Program-made: the position numbers and the translations under genes | Notes under the pieces: model-generated | What the model was told of the DNA's origin: nothing | Databases searched by the model: none | Seen by the model: the letters and a program-made list of their open reading frames with translations, nothing else | Shown: piece by piece, positions 1-8,193 of the stretch | Layout: every line of letters starts with the position of its first letter | Position numbering within the stretch: the stretch's first letter is position 1 | Source of the DNA: Azospirillum picis | Lineage (GTDB): Bacteria; Pseudomonadota; Alphaproteobacteria; Azospirillales; Azospirillaceae | Direction: 5' to 3' | DNA length: 64,000 nucleotides | Assembly: GCF_017876115.1 (NCBI RefSeq) | Contig: NZ_JAGINO010000004.1 | Location: forward strand, 248,001-312,000

Positions 1-1
1 G

Positions 2-673
2 TTGGGTGCGCTGGTGGTGCCGGCCGGCTCCGGCATATCCGGCATTGCCGACCTGCGCGGCAGGCGCATCGGTGTCGCCGGCAGTCCGCTCGACAAGAGT
101 TGGCTGCTGCTGCGTGCGCTGTCCGCCGACCGCTACGGCTTGGCGCTCGACCGCGATGCCGTTCCGGTCTTCGCGGCGCCGCCACTGTTGAACGGCAAGC
201 TCATCGATGGAGAACTGGACGCGGTGCTGACCTACTGGCCCTTCGCGGCACGGCTGGAGGCCCAGGGCCAGCGCGTGCTGATGACGGTGTCCGGGATGCT
301 GGAGGCGCTGGGTCAGGCGGCGTCGGTGCCGTCCGTCGGCTATGTCTTCAAGGAGCAATGGGCGCGGGCAAACCCGGCGGCCCTGGCCGGCTTCCAGGCG
401 GCGGTCGCCCAAGCGCGGACGTTGTTGGCCGGAACCGGCGCCGCATCGGACGCTGCCTGGAACCGCCTCGCTCCGATAATGAAGGCGGAAGATGACGCGA
501 CCTTCCGGACGTTGCGCGACCGTTTCCGCGACGGCATCCCCCGGCGATGGGGAGAGGCGGAGCGTGAGGGGGCGGCGAAGCTCTATTCGCTGCTCGCGTC
601 GCTCGGCGGTCGGGAACTCGTCGGTGACGGCCGGACACTGGCTCCCGGAACCTTCTGGACCGGCGCGGAGTAG
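2..673 (+). CDS. ABC transporter substrate-binding protein, NitT/TauT (SsuA-like) family, 5'-truncated
   Basis: C-terminal 223 residues of a periplasmic binding protein; the reading frame is open to the left edge, so the true start and signal peptide lie outside the window. The text 'GISGIADLRGRRIGVAG' followed by a 'DAVLTYWPFAARL' segment is typical of SsuA/TauA/NrtA-like proteins that bind sulfonates, nitrate or pyrimidine precursors. It ends 3 bp before a permease gene that is followed by an ATPase, giving a complete ABC importer order. The substrate cannot be read from the sequence. In organisms using methanol such operons often serve an oxidation pathway, but nothing here shows that. Confidence 0.85.
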   Translation: MGALVVPAGSGISGIADLRGRRIGVAGSPLDKSWLLLRALSADRYGLALDRDAVPVFAAPPLLNGKLIDGELDAVLTYWPFAARLEAQGQRVLMTVSGMLEALGQAASVPSVGYVFKEQWARANPAALAGFQAAVAQARTLLAGTGAASDAAWNRLAPIMKAEDDATFRTLRDRFRDGIPRRWGEAEREGAAKLYSLLASLGGRELVGDGRTLAPGTFWTGAE

Positions 674-676
674 CCG

Positions 677-1447
677 ATGCGCCTGCACGCGACCAGCCGC
701 TGGGTTATGCCGGTTCTTTCGATCCTCCTGTTGCTGGCTGTCTGGCAGTCCGCCACCCTGGCGATCGGTGGTCGCCTGCTGCCGGGGCCGGCAACAGTGG
801 CCGCCGCATTGCTGCGCGAGGCCGAGACCGGCGCGCTATTCCACCATCTCGGCATCACCCTGTTGCGGGTGCTGGGGGCCTTCACCATCGCAATGTCGGT
901 CGGCGTCGCGCTCGGCGTGCCGATGGGCCGGTCGGCATTGCTCGACCGGCTCTTCGGGCCGTGGCTGGTCTTCTTCCTGAACCTGCCGGCGCTGGTGGTG
1001 ATCGTGCTGGCCTATGTCTGGTTCGGCCTGACCGAGGCGGCGGCGGTCGGCGCCGTCGCCGTCAACAAGATCCCCAACACCATGGTTCTGGTGCGGGCCG
1101 GGGCCCGGTCGGTCGACGAGGGGCTGATGGAGATGGCCCGCGTCTACCGCCTGTCGCCCTTCGAAAGGCTGCGTCATGTGCTGCTGCCGCAACTGACCCC
1201 CACCATCGCCGCCGCCGCGCGGTCCGGCCTCGCACTGATCTGGAAGATCGTGCTGGTGGTCGAACTGCTCGGCCGCAGCGATGGCGTCGGTTTCCAGATC
1301 AACCTCCTTTTCCAGACCTTCGATGTCGCAGGAATCCTGGCTTACACCGTCGCCTTCGTTGCCATCGTCCAACTGCTCGAATATGGACTCCTCCAGCCGG
1401 TCGAACGGCATTGTCAGCGTTGGCGGCGGATCGCGGCTGAGACTTGA
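677..1447 (+). CDS. ABC transporter permease, NitT/TauT family
   Basis: 256-residue inner membrane permease with about six hydrophobic segments. The cytoplasmic coupling helix (EAA loop) that docks with the ATPase is visible as 'EMARVYRLSPFERLRHVLLP' around residues 150-170. The start ATG lies 3 bp after the stop of the binding-protein gene, and the 3' end overlaps the ATPase gene by 65 bp, so the three are surely co-transcribed. Length and layout match SsuC/TauC. Substrate unknown. Confidence 0.9.
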   Translation: MRLHATSRWVMPVLSILLLLAVWQSATLAIGGRLLPGPATVAAALLREAETGALFHHLGITLLRVLGAFTIAMSVGVALGVPMGRSALLDRLFGPWLVFFLNLPALVVIVLAYVWFGLTEAAAVGAVAVNKIPNTMVLVRAGARSVDEGLMEMARVYRLSPFERLRHVLLPQLTPTIAAAARSGLALIWKIVLVVELLGRSDGVGFQINLLFQTFDVAGILAYTVAFVAIVQLLEYGLLQPVERHCQRWRRIAAET

Positions 1448-2159
1448 GATCCGTTCCAAACGCTACGGCGCCGCCGAAGCCCTGCACGACCTGGTCATGA
1501 CGGCGGCGGCAGGCGAGGTCGTGGCCCTGGTCGGTCCCAGCGGATGTGGGAAGACGACGGCGCTCGGCATCATCGCCGGGCTCGATCGCGCCTTTGAGGG
1601 TACGGTGTCGATCGGACCGCGTCCCGACGGTGAGCCCGCCCGGCTTGGTTACGTCTTCCAGGAGCCGCGGTTGCTCCCCTGGCGGACGGTGCGGCAGAAC
1701 CTGCTTTTGGCACTGCCCAAATCCCGGCGGCTGGGCTCGGCGGTCGACCTCATGCTGGAAGCGATGGAGCTCTCGGCCCTCGCCGATCTTTTTCCCACCC
1801 AGCTTTCGCTTGGCATGGCGCGCCGGGTGGCGTTGGCGCGCGCCTTCGTGGTCGAGCCCGACCTGCTGCTGATGGACGAACCCTTCGTCTCGCTCGATGA
1901 ACCGACGGCAGTGAAGTTGCGCGCGCTGCTGGTGCGGATGCTGGAACGCCGTCCGGCGACGGTCCTGCTGGTCACGCACAATCTCCGCGAGGCATTGGCC
2001 TTGGCCGACCGGCTGCTGATCCTGACGCCGTCGCCGGGCCGCGTGGTGGCGGAGGTGCCGGTCGGGATCCCGCGCGGGTCCCGCGACGACGCGGCCATCG
2101 AGGCTCTGCGCAGCGACCTGCTCTCCCGCTCCGATCCCGCCTTCCGCCTGCTCGCCTGA
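1383..2159 (+). CDS. ABC transporter ATP-binding protein, NitT/TauT family
   Basis: 258-residue ATPase of the importer. Walker A 'GPSGCGKT', Q-loop 'YVFQEPRLLPWRTV', Walker B 'LLLMDEP', D-loop and the H-loop 'LLVTHN' are all present. The signature motif reads LSLGM instead of LSGGQ/M; this variant is, as I recall, seen in a subgroup of proteobacterial NitT/TauT ATPases, so it probably does not mean inactivity. I chose the ATG at 1383 over the longer frame from 1281, whose first 34 residues are a Ser-rich shadow of the permease gene. The start still lies inside the permease gene, pointing to translational coupling. Confidence 0.88.
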   Translation: MDSSSRSNGIVSVGGGSRLRLEIRSKRYGAAEALHDLVMTAAAGEVVALVGPSGCGKTTALGIIAGLDRAFEGTVSIGPRPDGEPARLGYVFQEPRLLPWRTVRQNLLLALPKSRRLGSAVDLMLEAMELSALADLFPTQLSLGMARRVALARAFVVEPDLLLMDEPFVSLDEPTAVKLRALLVRMLERRPATVLLVTHNLREALALADRLLILTPSPGRVVAEVPVGIPRGSRDDAAIEALRSDLLSRSDPAFRLLA

Positions 2160-2281
2160 TCCACCCCGTCCCCCGCCCCTTCACCAGGTGTGGGTCCATT
2201 TGCCGCTCGTCGCGCTCGAGCTGCTGCGCTATCGTGCGCAGCGCCGGCCGGTCCGGCATGTCATGGGAGCGGCGGGACGCG

Positions 2282-2725
2282 ATGGCGTTGCGGCGATGGA
2301 CGGAGCGGCGAGTGCGGCGCCTTGGCCTTGCGGCCGGGATGGCGGCGCTGTTGCTGCAAGTCGTCGCCTGGGGGTGGATGCTGCCGACCATGGGCGTTGC
2401 CCAGGCCGAAAGCACGCTGCCTTGGCTGATCTGCACGGCGGACGGGCTGAAGGTCGTTGCCGCCGATGCCACAAGCGGCGGCGGCAACGGTCCGGAAGAA
2501 GCTGCGGAAAAACCGAGCAAGTCGGGATCGCAGGATGGCGATCATGCCGCCGGTCACTGTCCGCTTTGCCCGCTGGTCGCGGGGCTGGCACTGCCGCCTC
2601 CACCCACGCTGGTCCACCCCCTGCCCATGACCGCACGCGACCCGCGCCTTTTGCCCGGTGAGAGGATCGCCGCCGGTTGGTTCCTGTCGACACTCCAAGC
2701 GCGCGCGCCGCCGGCGGCCGTTTGA
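2282..2725 (+). CDS. DUF2946-like exported protein with CPLC motif
   Basis: 147-residue protein with one N-terminal hydrophobic segment (about residues 13-40) and a later 'HCPLCPLVAG' motif (about residues 98-107) followed by a proline-rich stretch. Small membrane proteins with a CP-x-C motif of this kind (DUF2946 family) are often encoded beside copper-handling genes, and the next gene is a PCuAC copper chaperone 240 bp downstream. A role in metal handling is therefore inferred from motif plus context, not shown. Start uncertain: ATG 2282 is preferred, but ATGs at 2234 and 2258 are in frame. Confidence 0.6.
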   Translation: MALRRWTERRVRRLGLAAGMAALLLQVVAWGWMLPTMGVAQAESTLPWLICTADGLKVVAADATSGGGNGPEEAAEKPSKSGSQDGDHAAGHCPLCPLVAGLALPPPPTLVHPLPMTARDPRLLPGERIAAGWFLSTLQARAPPAAV

Positions 2726-2768
2726 ACGCCGCCTTCTGAGTCCGGCTGCGCCGGAACCCGGCGCCAGA

Positions 2769-2814
2769 GTGTGATTCACGTTTCAAGCGGTATCGCTTGA
2801 AACGTGAATCACAC
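2769..2814. repeat. Perfect 21-bp inverted repeat (4-nt loop) between DUF2946-like gene and PCuAC gene
   Basis: Arms 2769-2789 and 2794-2814 are exact reverse complements around the loop GTAT. There is no T-run on either side, so it is not a classic rho-independent terminator. Each arm contains a GANTC site (GATTC at 2773-2777, GAATC at 2806-2810), the recognition sequence of alphaproteobacterial CcrM methylase. It could be a dispersed REP-like element, an attenuating hairpin or a protein-binding palindrome. Confidence 0.85.
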
Positions 2815-2965
2815 GGAAGACCAAAAGCTAAGAGTCTGGCTGGCCGGCCCCCGTGCCGCCTGAATTCCCCCTTCAGCGCACCGCCGCGCCGTTCCTCCGG
2901 TTCCCCGCCGGGGATCGGCTGCGCGCCGTCGATTCCGTACCCGATTTCACTCCAAGGAGAGTCTG

Positions 2966-3520
2966 ATGAAGCGTGTTCTCGCCATCGCCACCGCCCTGTC
3001 CATGCTCGGCGCCGCGGCTGCCCTGGCACACAGCTACAAGGCCGGCCCCATCGACATCGGCCATCCCTGGGCGCGCGCCACCGCCCCGTCGGCGCCTAAC
3101 GGTGGAGCCTACCTGTCGCTGAGCAACACCGGCGCCGACGGCGACCGCCTGGTCGCCGCTTCCACCCCGGCGGCCGAGAAGGCCGAACTCCACACCCATC
3201 TGAACGAGAACGGCGTGATGAAGATGCGCGAGGTTCCCGGCATCGACGTTCTGGCCGGCGAGACCGTGAAACTGGCGCCGAGCGGCCTGCATGTCATGCT
3301 TCTCGGCCTGAAGCAACCGCTGGTCAAGGGAACCCGCTTCCCGATGACGCTGCGCTTCGAAAAGGCCGGCAGCGTCGATGTCGAGGTGGCGGTCGAGGGC
3401 GCCGGGGAAACCGGGGCAGGGCACGAGGCCGGGCAGATGCAGCATGGCGGCATGGATGCCCAGGGTCATGGGGCCGCGCACGGCGCCGGAAATGGCGCCG
3501 ACAAGTCAAAGATGCAGTAA
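2966..3520 (+). CDS. Periplasmic copper chaperone, PCuAC (DUF461) family
   Basis: 184 residues. A signal peptide (about residues 1-21, 'LGAAAALA' then His) directs it to the periplasm. The PCuAC Cu(I) site is present: a His-Met cluster 'HTHLNENGVMKM' (about 76-87) and, about 20 residues on, 'HVMLLGL'. The family delivers Cu(I) to the CuA centre of cytochrome oxidase or to detoxification partners. The last ~40 residues form an extra His/Met/Gly-rich tail ('HEAGQMQHGGMDAQGHG'), a likely second metal-binding region not present in every homologue. RBS AAGGAGA lies 7-8 bp before the ATG. A GC hairpin follows the stop. Confidence 0.92.
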   Translation: MKRVLAIATALSMLGAAAALAHSYKAGPIDIGHPWARATAPSAPNGGAYLSLSNTGADGDRLVAASTPAAEKAELHTHLNENGVMKMREVPGIDVLAGETVKLAPSGLHVMLLGLKQPLVKGTRFPMTLRFEKAGSVDVEVAVEGAGETGAGHEAGQMQHGGMDAQGHGAAHGAGNGADKSKMQ

Positions 3521-3530
3521 CGATGCTGTC

Positions 3531-3560
3531 GGGGCGAACCGGCCGACGCCGGTTCGCCCC
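3531..3560. terminator. GC-rich hairpin between convergent genes
   Basis: A 13-bp perfect stem (3531-3543 with 3548-3560, loop CGAC) sits between the convergent PCuAC gene and the last gene of the phytochrome operon. It lacks a T-run but the position suits a bidirectional transcript end. Confidence 0.6.
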
Positions 3561-3595
3561 CTGGCAGGAATGGGCGCGTGGACCAGGGCCCGCCG

Positions 3596-4006
3596 TCAAC
3601 TCGGCCGGTGGCGGCTCAGTGCATTGGTGATGTCGATGTCGCGGAAGGGCTTTGCGATCACGGGCCGGCCGCGATGCGCGTCCGGCAACCCTTCCGCCCC
3701 ATGGCCGGTGGTGAAGACAAACGGAATGCCTTCTGCCGCGAGGCGGTCCGCCACCGCGTCGACCCGTTCGCCACGCAGGTTGACGTCCAGCAGCGCGATG
3801 TTGAAACCGCCCGCCTTGATCATCTCCAGTGCCGCGCCGACCGATCCGGCCGGACCGACGCAGGTCACACCGTGATCCATCAGGACATCTTCAATGCTCA
3901 TGGCGATCAACGGTTCATCTTCGACGATCAGTACGGTGAGGTCGGTCAGGTTCTCAACGGTCACTGCGGGCTCACTCGTGCGGACAGGGGAATCACCAAC
4001 CGGCAT
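3596..4006 (-). CDS. Single-domain response regulator
   Basis: 136-residue CheY-like receiver with no output domain. Acidic pair in 'VLIVEDEPLIA', phospho-acceptor Asp in 'IALLDVNLRGE', the conserved Thr in 'FVFTTGHG' and Lys in 'PVIAKPF'. It is the last gene of the phytochrome operon and its 5' end overlaps the HWE kinase gene by 46 bp, so it is the obvious phosphorylation partner of that kinase; receivers of this subtype ('TTGHG...KPF') often accompany HWE kinases. An internal GTG start near 3980 would reduce the overlap. Confidence 0.88.
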   Translation of the reverse strand: MPVGDSPVRTSEPAVTVENLTDLTVLIVEDEPLIAMSIEDVLMDHGVTCVGPAGSVGAALEMIKAGGFNIALLDVNLRGERVDAVADRLAAEGIPFVFTTGHGAEGLPDAHRGRPVIAKPFRDIDITNALSRHRPS

Positions 4007-5457
4007 TGCACACCGGTCGCATCGAACGCAAGGGAGACTTCGCCCTCTAGCTCATGCGACAAACCCCTTTCGATCAGTCGCGAACCGAAACCGCGTCGTG
4101 TCGGCGGCACCACCGGCGGACCTCCGCTTTCCCGCCAGTGCAGGACGAGCGCATCACGTTCCGGGGCGTTTCGGCTTTCCAGTGGTTGGCGCACGAGATT
4201 CCAGTTCAGGTCGATACGCCCGCTTCCGGTCGACAACGCACCGTACTTGGCCGCGTTGGTGGCTAGTTCATGGAAGGCAAGGTGCAGGGATACCGCGACA
4301 CCCGTTGTCAGGGTCACTCCCGGACCGCTGACCTGGACACGGCCGGCCTCCATGTGCGGCTCCAACGTCAGGGCTGCGATTTCGCTGAGCGACGCGCCCT
4401 GCCATTGCCGCCGCGTGAGCAGGTCGTGGGCCTGGGCCAATGCCCGTAGCCGTGACTGGAAGGCATCGGGAAACGCCTCCACCGACGGCGTTGCGCGCAG
4501 GGTCTGCTTGGCGATCGACTGGACCATCGCAAGCGTGTTCTTGACCCGGTGGTTCAGTTCTTCCAGCAGCAGGAGCTGGCGCTCCTCCGCCTTCTTGCGG
4601 TCGGTGATATTCAAGGAGACGCCGGCCAAGCCGGTGGCGATGCCATCCCTGTCGTAGACCGCGCGGCCGCGGATCTGCACCCAGTGGAGGCTCCCGTCCG
4701 GCCAGACCGTCCGATACTCCACCTCCAGTGCCGATCCGCTGGCCACCGCCTGCCGTACCGCGGCCTGCTGGTACTCGCGATCCTCCGGATGCACGCGCCG
4801 CAGCAGCGCATCGTAGGTGGCGAGCTCGGCCGGATCGGCGAGGCCGAGGTTGGCGGCGCAGATCTGTGACACCCGCATCTGGCCGGTCGCCAGCGTCAGT
4901 TCCCAGGAGCCCAGCCGTCCAGCCTCCAGCGCAAAGCGCAGCCGCGCTTCGCTTTCAGCCAGCGCCTGGCGCTTGTCCGCCAGTTCGTTGCGGTCCCGCG
5001 CCTCCACCAGGGCGCGGCGCACCACCACCTGCAGGCGCTCCATGCGCAGCTTGACCACATAGTCGGTGGCGCCCTTCTTGAGCGCCTCGATCGCATTCTC
5101 CTCGCCCAGCATGCCCGAGACGAAGATGAAGGGGACGCGCGGCAACCGCTCGCGAGCGATCGCGAGCGCCGACATGCCGTCGAAGTCTGGGAGATCGAAG
5201 TCCGACAGGATCAGGTCGAAGTCGCCATCGGCATTGACGGCGTCGATGAAGTCCTTGCGGGTGTCAACGCGACGGACCTCGAACTCATGATCGTCGATCA
5301 GCAGGAGATGCTCGCGCACCAGATCGGCGTCCATGCCGTTGTCTTCCAACAGCAGGACACGGCAGAAAACGGTGGCGCGATCCTGAGCCGGCGGAACCTT
5401 CGCCCCCCCGAAGCCGGGAGGCGGCATGGCGGTTGCTGAATGAAGAAGCCGCGCCAT
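3961..5457 (-). CDS. Hybrid sensor kinase: receiver-PAS-HWE histidine kinase
   Basis: 498 residues, no membrane segment. An N-terminal receiver (about 30-150; 'VLLLEDNGMDADLV', phospho-Asp in 'LILSDFDLPDFDG') is followed by a PAS/PAC domain (about 165-290) and an HWE-type kinase domain (about 293-490). HWE hallmarks: the His box 'EELNHRVKNTLAMVQSIA', the His in 'HLAFHELATNAAKYGALS', and 'LHWRESGGP' with its Trp-x-Glu. The start ATG overlaps the stop of the upstream response regulator by one base (TGATG), indicating translational coupling. The receiver at the N-terminus suggests it is phosphorylated by another kinase, plausibly the upstream phytochrome. Confidence 0.9.
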   Translation of the reverse strand: MARLLHSATAMPPPGFGGAKVPPAQDRATVFCRVLLLEDNGMDADLVREHLLLIDDHEFEVRRVDTRKDFIDAVNADGDFDLILSDFDLPDFDGMSALAIARERLPRVPFIFVSGMLGEENAIEALKKGATDYVVKLRMERLQVVVRRALVEARDRNELADKRQALAESEARLRFALEAGRLGSWELTLATGQMRVSQICAANLGLADPAELATYDALLRRVHPEDREYQQAAVRQAVASGSALEVEYRTVWPDGSLHWVQIRGRAVYDRDGIATGLAGVSLNITDRKKAEERQLLLLEELNHRVKNTLAMVQSIAKQTLRATPSVEAFPDAFQSRLRALAQAHDLLTRRQWQGASLSEIAALTLEPHMEAGRVQVSGPGVTLTTGVAVSLHLAFHELATNAAKYGALSTGSGRIDLNWNLVRQPLESRNAPERDALVLHWRESGGPPVVPPTRRGFGSRLIERGLSHELEGEVSLAFDATGVQCRLVIPLSARVSPQ

Positions 5458-5930
5458 CAGGCACCACGCGGCCGGCGGGGGTGGCAGCCGGGAGGTGGTT
5501 CGTTCAGGATCGCCCAGAAGCTCCCGATGTCGCGGATGGCATCGAAGAAGTCCTTGAAGCCGACCGGCTTGACCACGAAGGCATTGACGCCCAGCCGATA
5601 GCTTCGCACCAGATCCTGCTCCTCCTTCGACGAGGTGAGCATCACCACGGGAATGGCCCGGGTATTCTCGTTGGCTTTGATCCGTTGAAGAACCTCGATG
5701 CCGTCGACCTTCGGCAGCTTGATGTCTAGGATGATCACGGCCGGGTATTTGGGGTCCGACGGCTTGGAGACGGCTTCGCCGTCATCGTGGAACAGGTACG
5801 ACAGCGCTTCCGCACCGTCGCGCGCCACGACGATGTCGTTGGCGAGCTGCGCCTCCGAGAACGCCTCCAGCGTCAGCTCAAGGTCCTTCGGGTTGTCCTC
5901 GACCAGCAGGATCGGTTTCAGCTCGGCCAT
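5457..5930 (-). CDS. Response regulator of the phytochrome (RcpA/BphR type)
   Basis: 157-residue single receiver domain: 'ILLVEDNPKDLELTLEAF' at the N-terminus, phospho-Asp in 'VIILDIKLPKVDG', 'VVMLTSS' and the Lys in 'AFVVKPVGF'. The long insert around residues 45-60 ('FHDDGEAVSKPSDPKYPA') is typical of the Rcp1-like regulators paired with bacterial phytochromes. Its ATG lies 4 bp after the stop of bphP. The longer frame to 6050 runs back into bphP and is rejected. It probably receives phosphate from BphP. Confidence 0.92.
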   Translation of the reverse strand: MAELKPILLVEDNPKDLELTLEAFSEAQLANDIVVARDGAEALSYLFHDDGEAVSKPSDPKYPAVIILDIKLPKVDGIEVLQRIKANENTRAIPVVMLTSSKEEQDLVRSYRLGVNAFVVKPVGFKDFFDAIRDIGSFWAILNEPPPGCHPRRPRGA

Positions 5931-5934
5931 GGGG

Positions 5935-8193
5935 CTACCTCGGGTCTGCGGCGGCGGACCGCGGCAGGGAAAAATGGAATGTTGCGCCGCAATCCAGCTT
6001 GCCTTCCGCCCACACATGCCCGCCGTGGCGCTCCACGATACGGCGGACATTCGCGAGGCCGATGCCTATCCCCTCGAACTCTTCTTCGCGGTGAAGCCGC
6101 TGGAATACGCCGAACAGCTTACCGGAATAGGCCGGGTCGAATCCACGCCCATTATCCTTGACATAGAACTCATGGGCATCTGCCGTCGTATGGCAGCCGA
6201 TCTCGATTTCGGTGTCCGCGCGTTCCCTGGTGTACTTGATGGCGTTGGACAGCAGGTTCTGCACGACCAGCCGCAGCATCGTGGGATCGCCGTTCACGCA
6301 GGGTAGGGGATGCACCGTCCAGTGGATTGACCTTCCCTGAAGCTCCGGCAGCAGAAGATGCTGCACCTCCGCCACCAGCCGCTCGACATCCACCTCCTTG
6401 CGCGCCAGCGTCGCCCGGCCGAGCTGCGAAAAGTGGAGCAGCCCATCCACCAACGTTCCAGCGGCGCCCGCGGCCTCGATGATGCTGTTCAGGTAATGGA
6501 GCTCGCGATCGCTCAGCTTGCCGGCGGCCCGCGATCGCAGCAACTCGGCGTAGCTGGAAACGTGGCGGAAGGGCGCCCTCAGATCATGTGACACCGAATA
6601 GGAAAAGGCGGCCAATTCGCTGTTGCTGCGGCGGAGTTCATCGTTGAGCGCCGCCATTTCCTCGGCCTTGCGCAGCACGATGCTGACGATCGCGTTGCGG
6701 AAGTCGCCGGCGGCTTCGACCTCGCCGTGGCGCCAGGGCAGGGACTGCCCGCGCACGGTTTCCTTCCAGCTTTCGAATGAATTGCGCGGCGACAGCCGGC
6801 CGGTGGGATCCATCGGCTTGTTCGGATCACCCGCCCAGTCGATGGTTTGGACGATTTCCGGCCGGAACCACATCAGGTAGCTGGGATGGAGCTGGGAGAT
6901 CGAGATCGCCAGCAGGCCGCTGGCGCTGTCCTCCATGCCGGCCGCCGACTGCATATCGGCAGGAAGGTGGTGGCTCGCGAACAGATCGCGGATTCCCTGG
7001 CCGGCGAGTTCATGGGCGATCGCCTCCACCGCTTCTTGCGGCGGCGTATGGCCGATCAGACGGCAATGTCCGTCGAACAGGATCGCGGCGCCTTCTGCAT
7101 TAACCAGGGTCAGCAGATCGTCGGGATCGGCAGCCAGCCCGTCGACGAAGCGTTCGGAAGCCGCCATATGTGCCAGCAGGCGTGCCTGTATGCTTTTCGA
7201 GCGGATGCGGTGATCGGCCTCTTCCGCTCGCTCCAGCGCGATCATCTGGCTGGACAGCACCTGTCCGAGCAGGTCGCAGGCGGTGCGCACGGCGAAGGAA
7301 ACCTGCCTCGGTTCGGCATGATGGCAGGAGATGAGCCCCCATAGGCGATCGCCGTCCATGACGGAAATCGACATGGAGGCCGGCGTGTCCATGTTGCGCA
7401 TGTACTCCAGATGGACCGGCGAGACGCTGCGCAGTACGGAGAAGCTGAGATCCAGCGGCGGCGCCTCCGCCTCCCTGGCAAGGATCGGCACCGGCCGGTA
7501 TCGGGCGTCGGGGATCAGTCGCAGGCGGCTCAGCGCATAAAGCCGTCGCGCCTGCTGTGGTACGTCGGAGGCCGGAAAGCGCAGGCCCCGATAGCTCGGC
7601 AGGCGTCCGTTGCCGTCCTCGGCAATGACGGTGCCGTTCCATTCCTCATCGAAGCGGTAGACGAGCACCCGGTCGAAGCCGGTCAGTGCCCGCACTTCCT
7701 GCGCGGTGCTGGCAAGCAGCGCGTCGAAGCTGGGAGCGGCCTGCATGCGCCGGATGGCTTCACGCATCTGGGGATACAGCGCTTCGAGCGTGCCGACCCC
7801 GGCGGCAGCCAGTTCCTCCAGCTCAAGGATCACCAGATCACCGGAGCGATGGGCGATGGCCTGATGATCACTTCCGCTGCGCAGGTGCAGGATATCGAGC
7901 TGGACCGGTTCCGCCGGTGCGTTGCGCAGGCCGGCTACGAGCCTCGCAAGATCGTCGGCGTCGAGCAACCGGTCGATCGGTTGACCGAACGCATCCTCCA
8001 GCGGCCGATTGAGCACTGCGCCGGCATGGGCGCTGGCGCGCACGATCCGGAGCGTTCCCTGCTCGATGGCCAGGAGATGGCCGTGCGGCTGGATGCTGCC
8101 AGGAACGTGGATGGGCTCTCTCGCGCAAGCGTCGAGGTCAAGCGTGCCGGCCCCATTGTCGGGCCACGGTTGCGATCCGGTTGCAGACGTCAC
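5935..8193 (-). CDS. bphP: Bacteriophytochrome histidine kinase (PAS-GAF-PHY-HisKA-HATPase)
   Basis: 752-residue red/far-red photoreceptor kinase. The biliverdin-binding Cys is at about residue 23 in 'DACAREPIHVPGSIQPHG', at the position of Cys24 in Deinococcus BphP. The GAF domain carries 'PASDVPQQAR', the PHY tongue 'PRNSFESW', the kinase His (about 536) lies in 'SVSHDLRAPFRHV', and the ATPase N, G1 and G2 boxes follow ('NLLSNAIKYTRE', 'DNGRGFDP', 'GIGIGLA'). I chose the GTG at 8193: an AAAGGA site stands 6 bp before it and it places the Cys correctly; the 55 extra residues of the longer frame look non-coding. It leads a four-gene phosphorelay operon. Confidence 0.95.
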   Translation of the reverse strand: MTSATGSQPWPDNGAGTLDLDACAREPIHVPGSIQPHGHLLAIEQGTLRIVRASAHAGAVLNRPLEDAFGQPIDRLLDADDLARLVAGLRNAPAEPVQLDILHLRSGSDHQAIAHRSGDLVILELEELAAAGVGTLEALYPQMREAIRRMQAAPSFDALLASTAQEVRALTGFDRVLVYRFDEEWNGTVIAEDGNGRLPSYRGLRFPASDVPQQARRLYALSRLRLIPDARYRPVPILAREAEAPPLDLSFSVLRSVSPVHLEYMRNMDTPASMSISVMDGDRLWGLISCHHAEPRQVSFAVRTACDLLGQVLSSQMIALERAEEADHRIRSKSIQARLLAHMAASERFVDGLAADPDDLLTLVNAEGAAILFDGHCRLIGHTPPQEAVEAIAHELAGQGIRDLFASHHLPADMQSAAGMEDSASGLLAISISQLHPSYLMWFRPEIVQTIDWAGDPNKPMDPTGRLSPRNSFESWKETVRGQSLPWRHGEVEAAGDFRNAIVSIVLRKAEEMAALNDELRRSNSELAAFSYSVSHDLRAPFRHVSSYAELLRSRAAGKLSDRELHYLNSIIEAAGAAGTLVDGLLHFSQLGRATLARKEVDVERLVAEVQHLLLPELQGRSIHWTVHPLPCVNGDPTMLRLVVQNLLSNAIKYTRERADTEIEIGCHTTADAHEFYVKDNGRGFDPAYSGKLFGVFQRLHREEEFEGIGIGLANVRRIVERHGGHVWAEGKLDCGATFHFSLPRSAAADPR

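Noticed and set aside
1800..1835. ABC ATPase inactivation because the signature reads LSLGM
   Set aside because: All other nucleotide-binding motifs are intact and this variant appears to occur in a subgroup of functional NitT/TauT ATPases.
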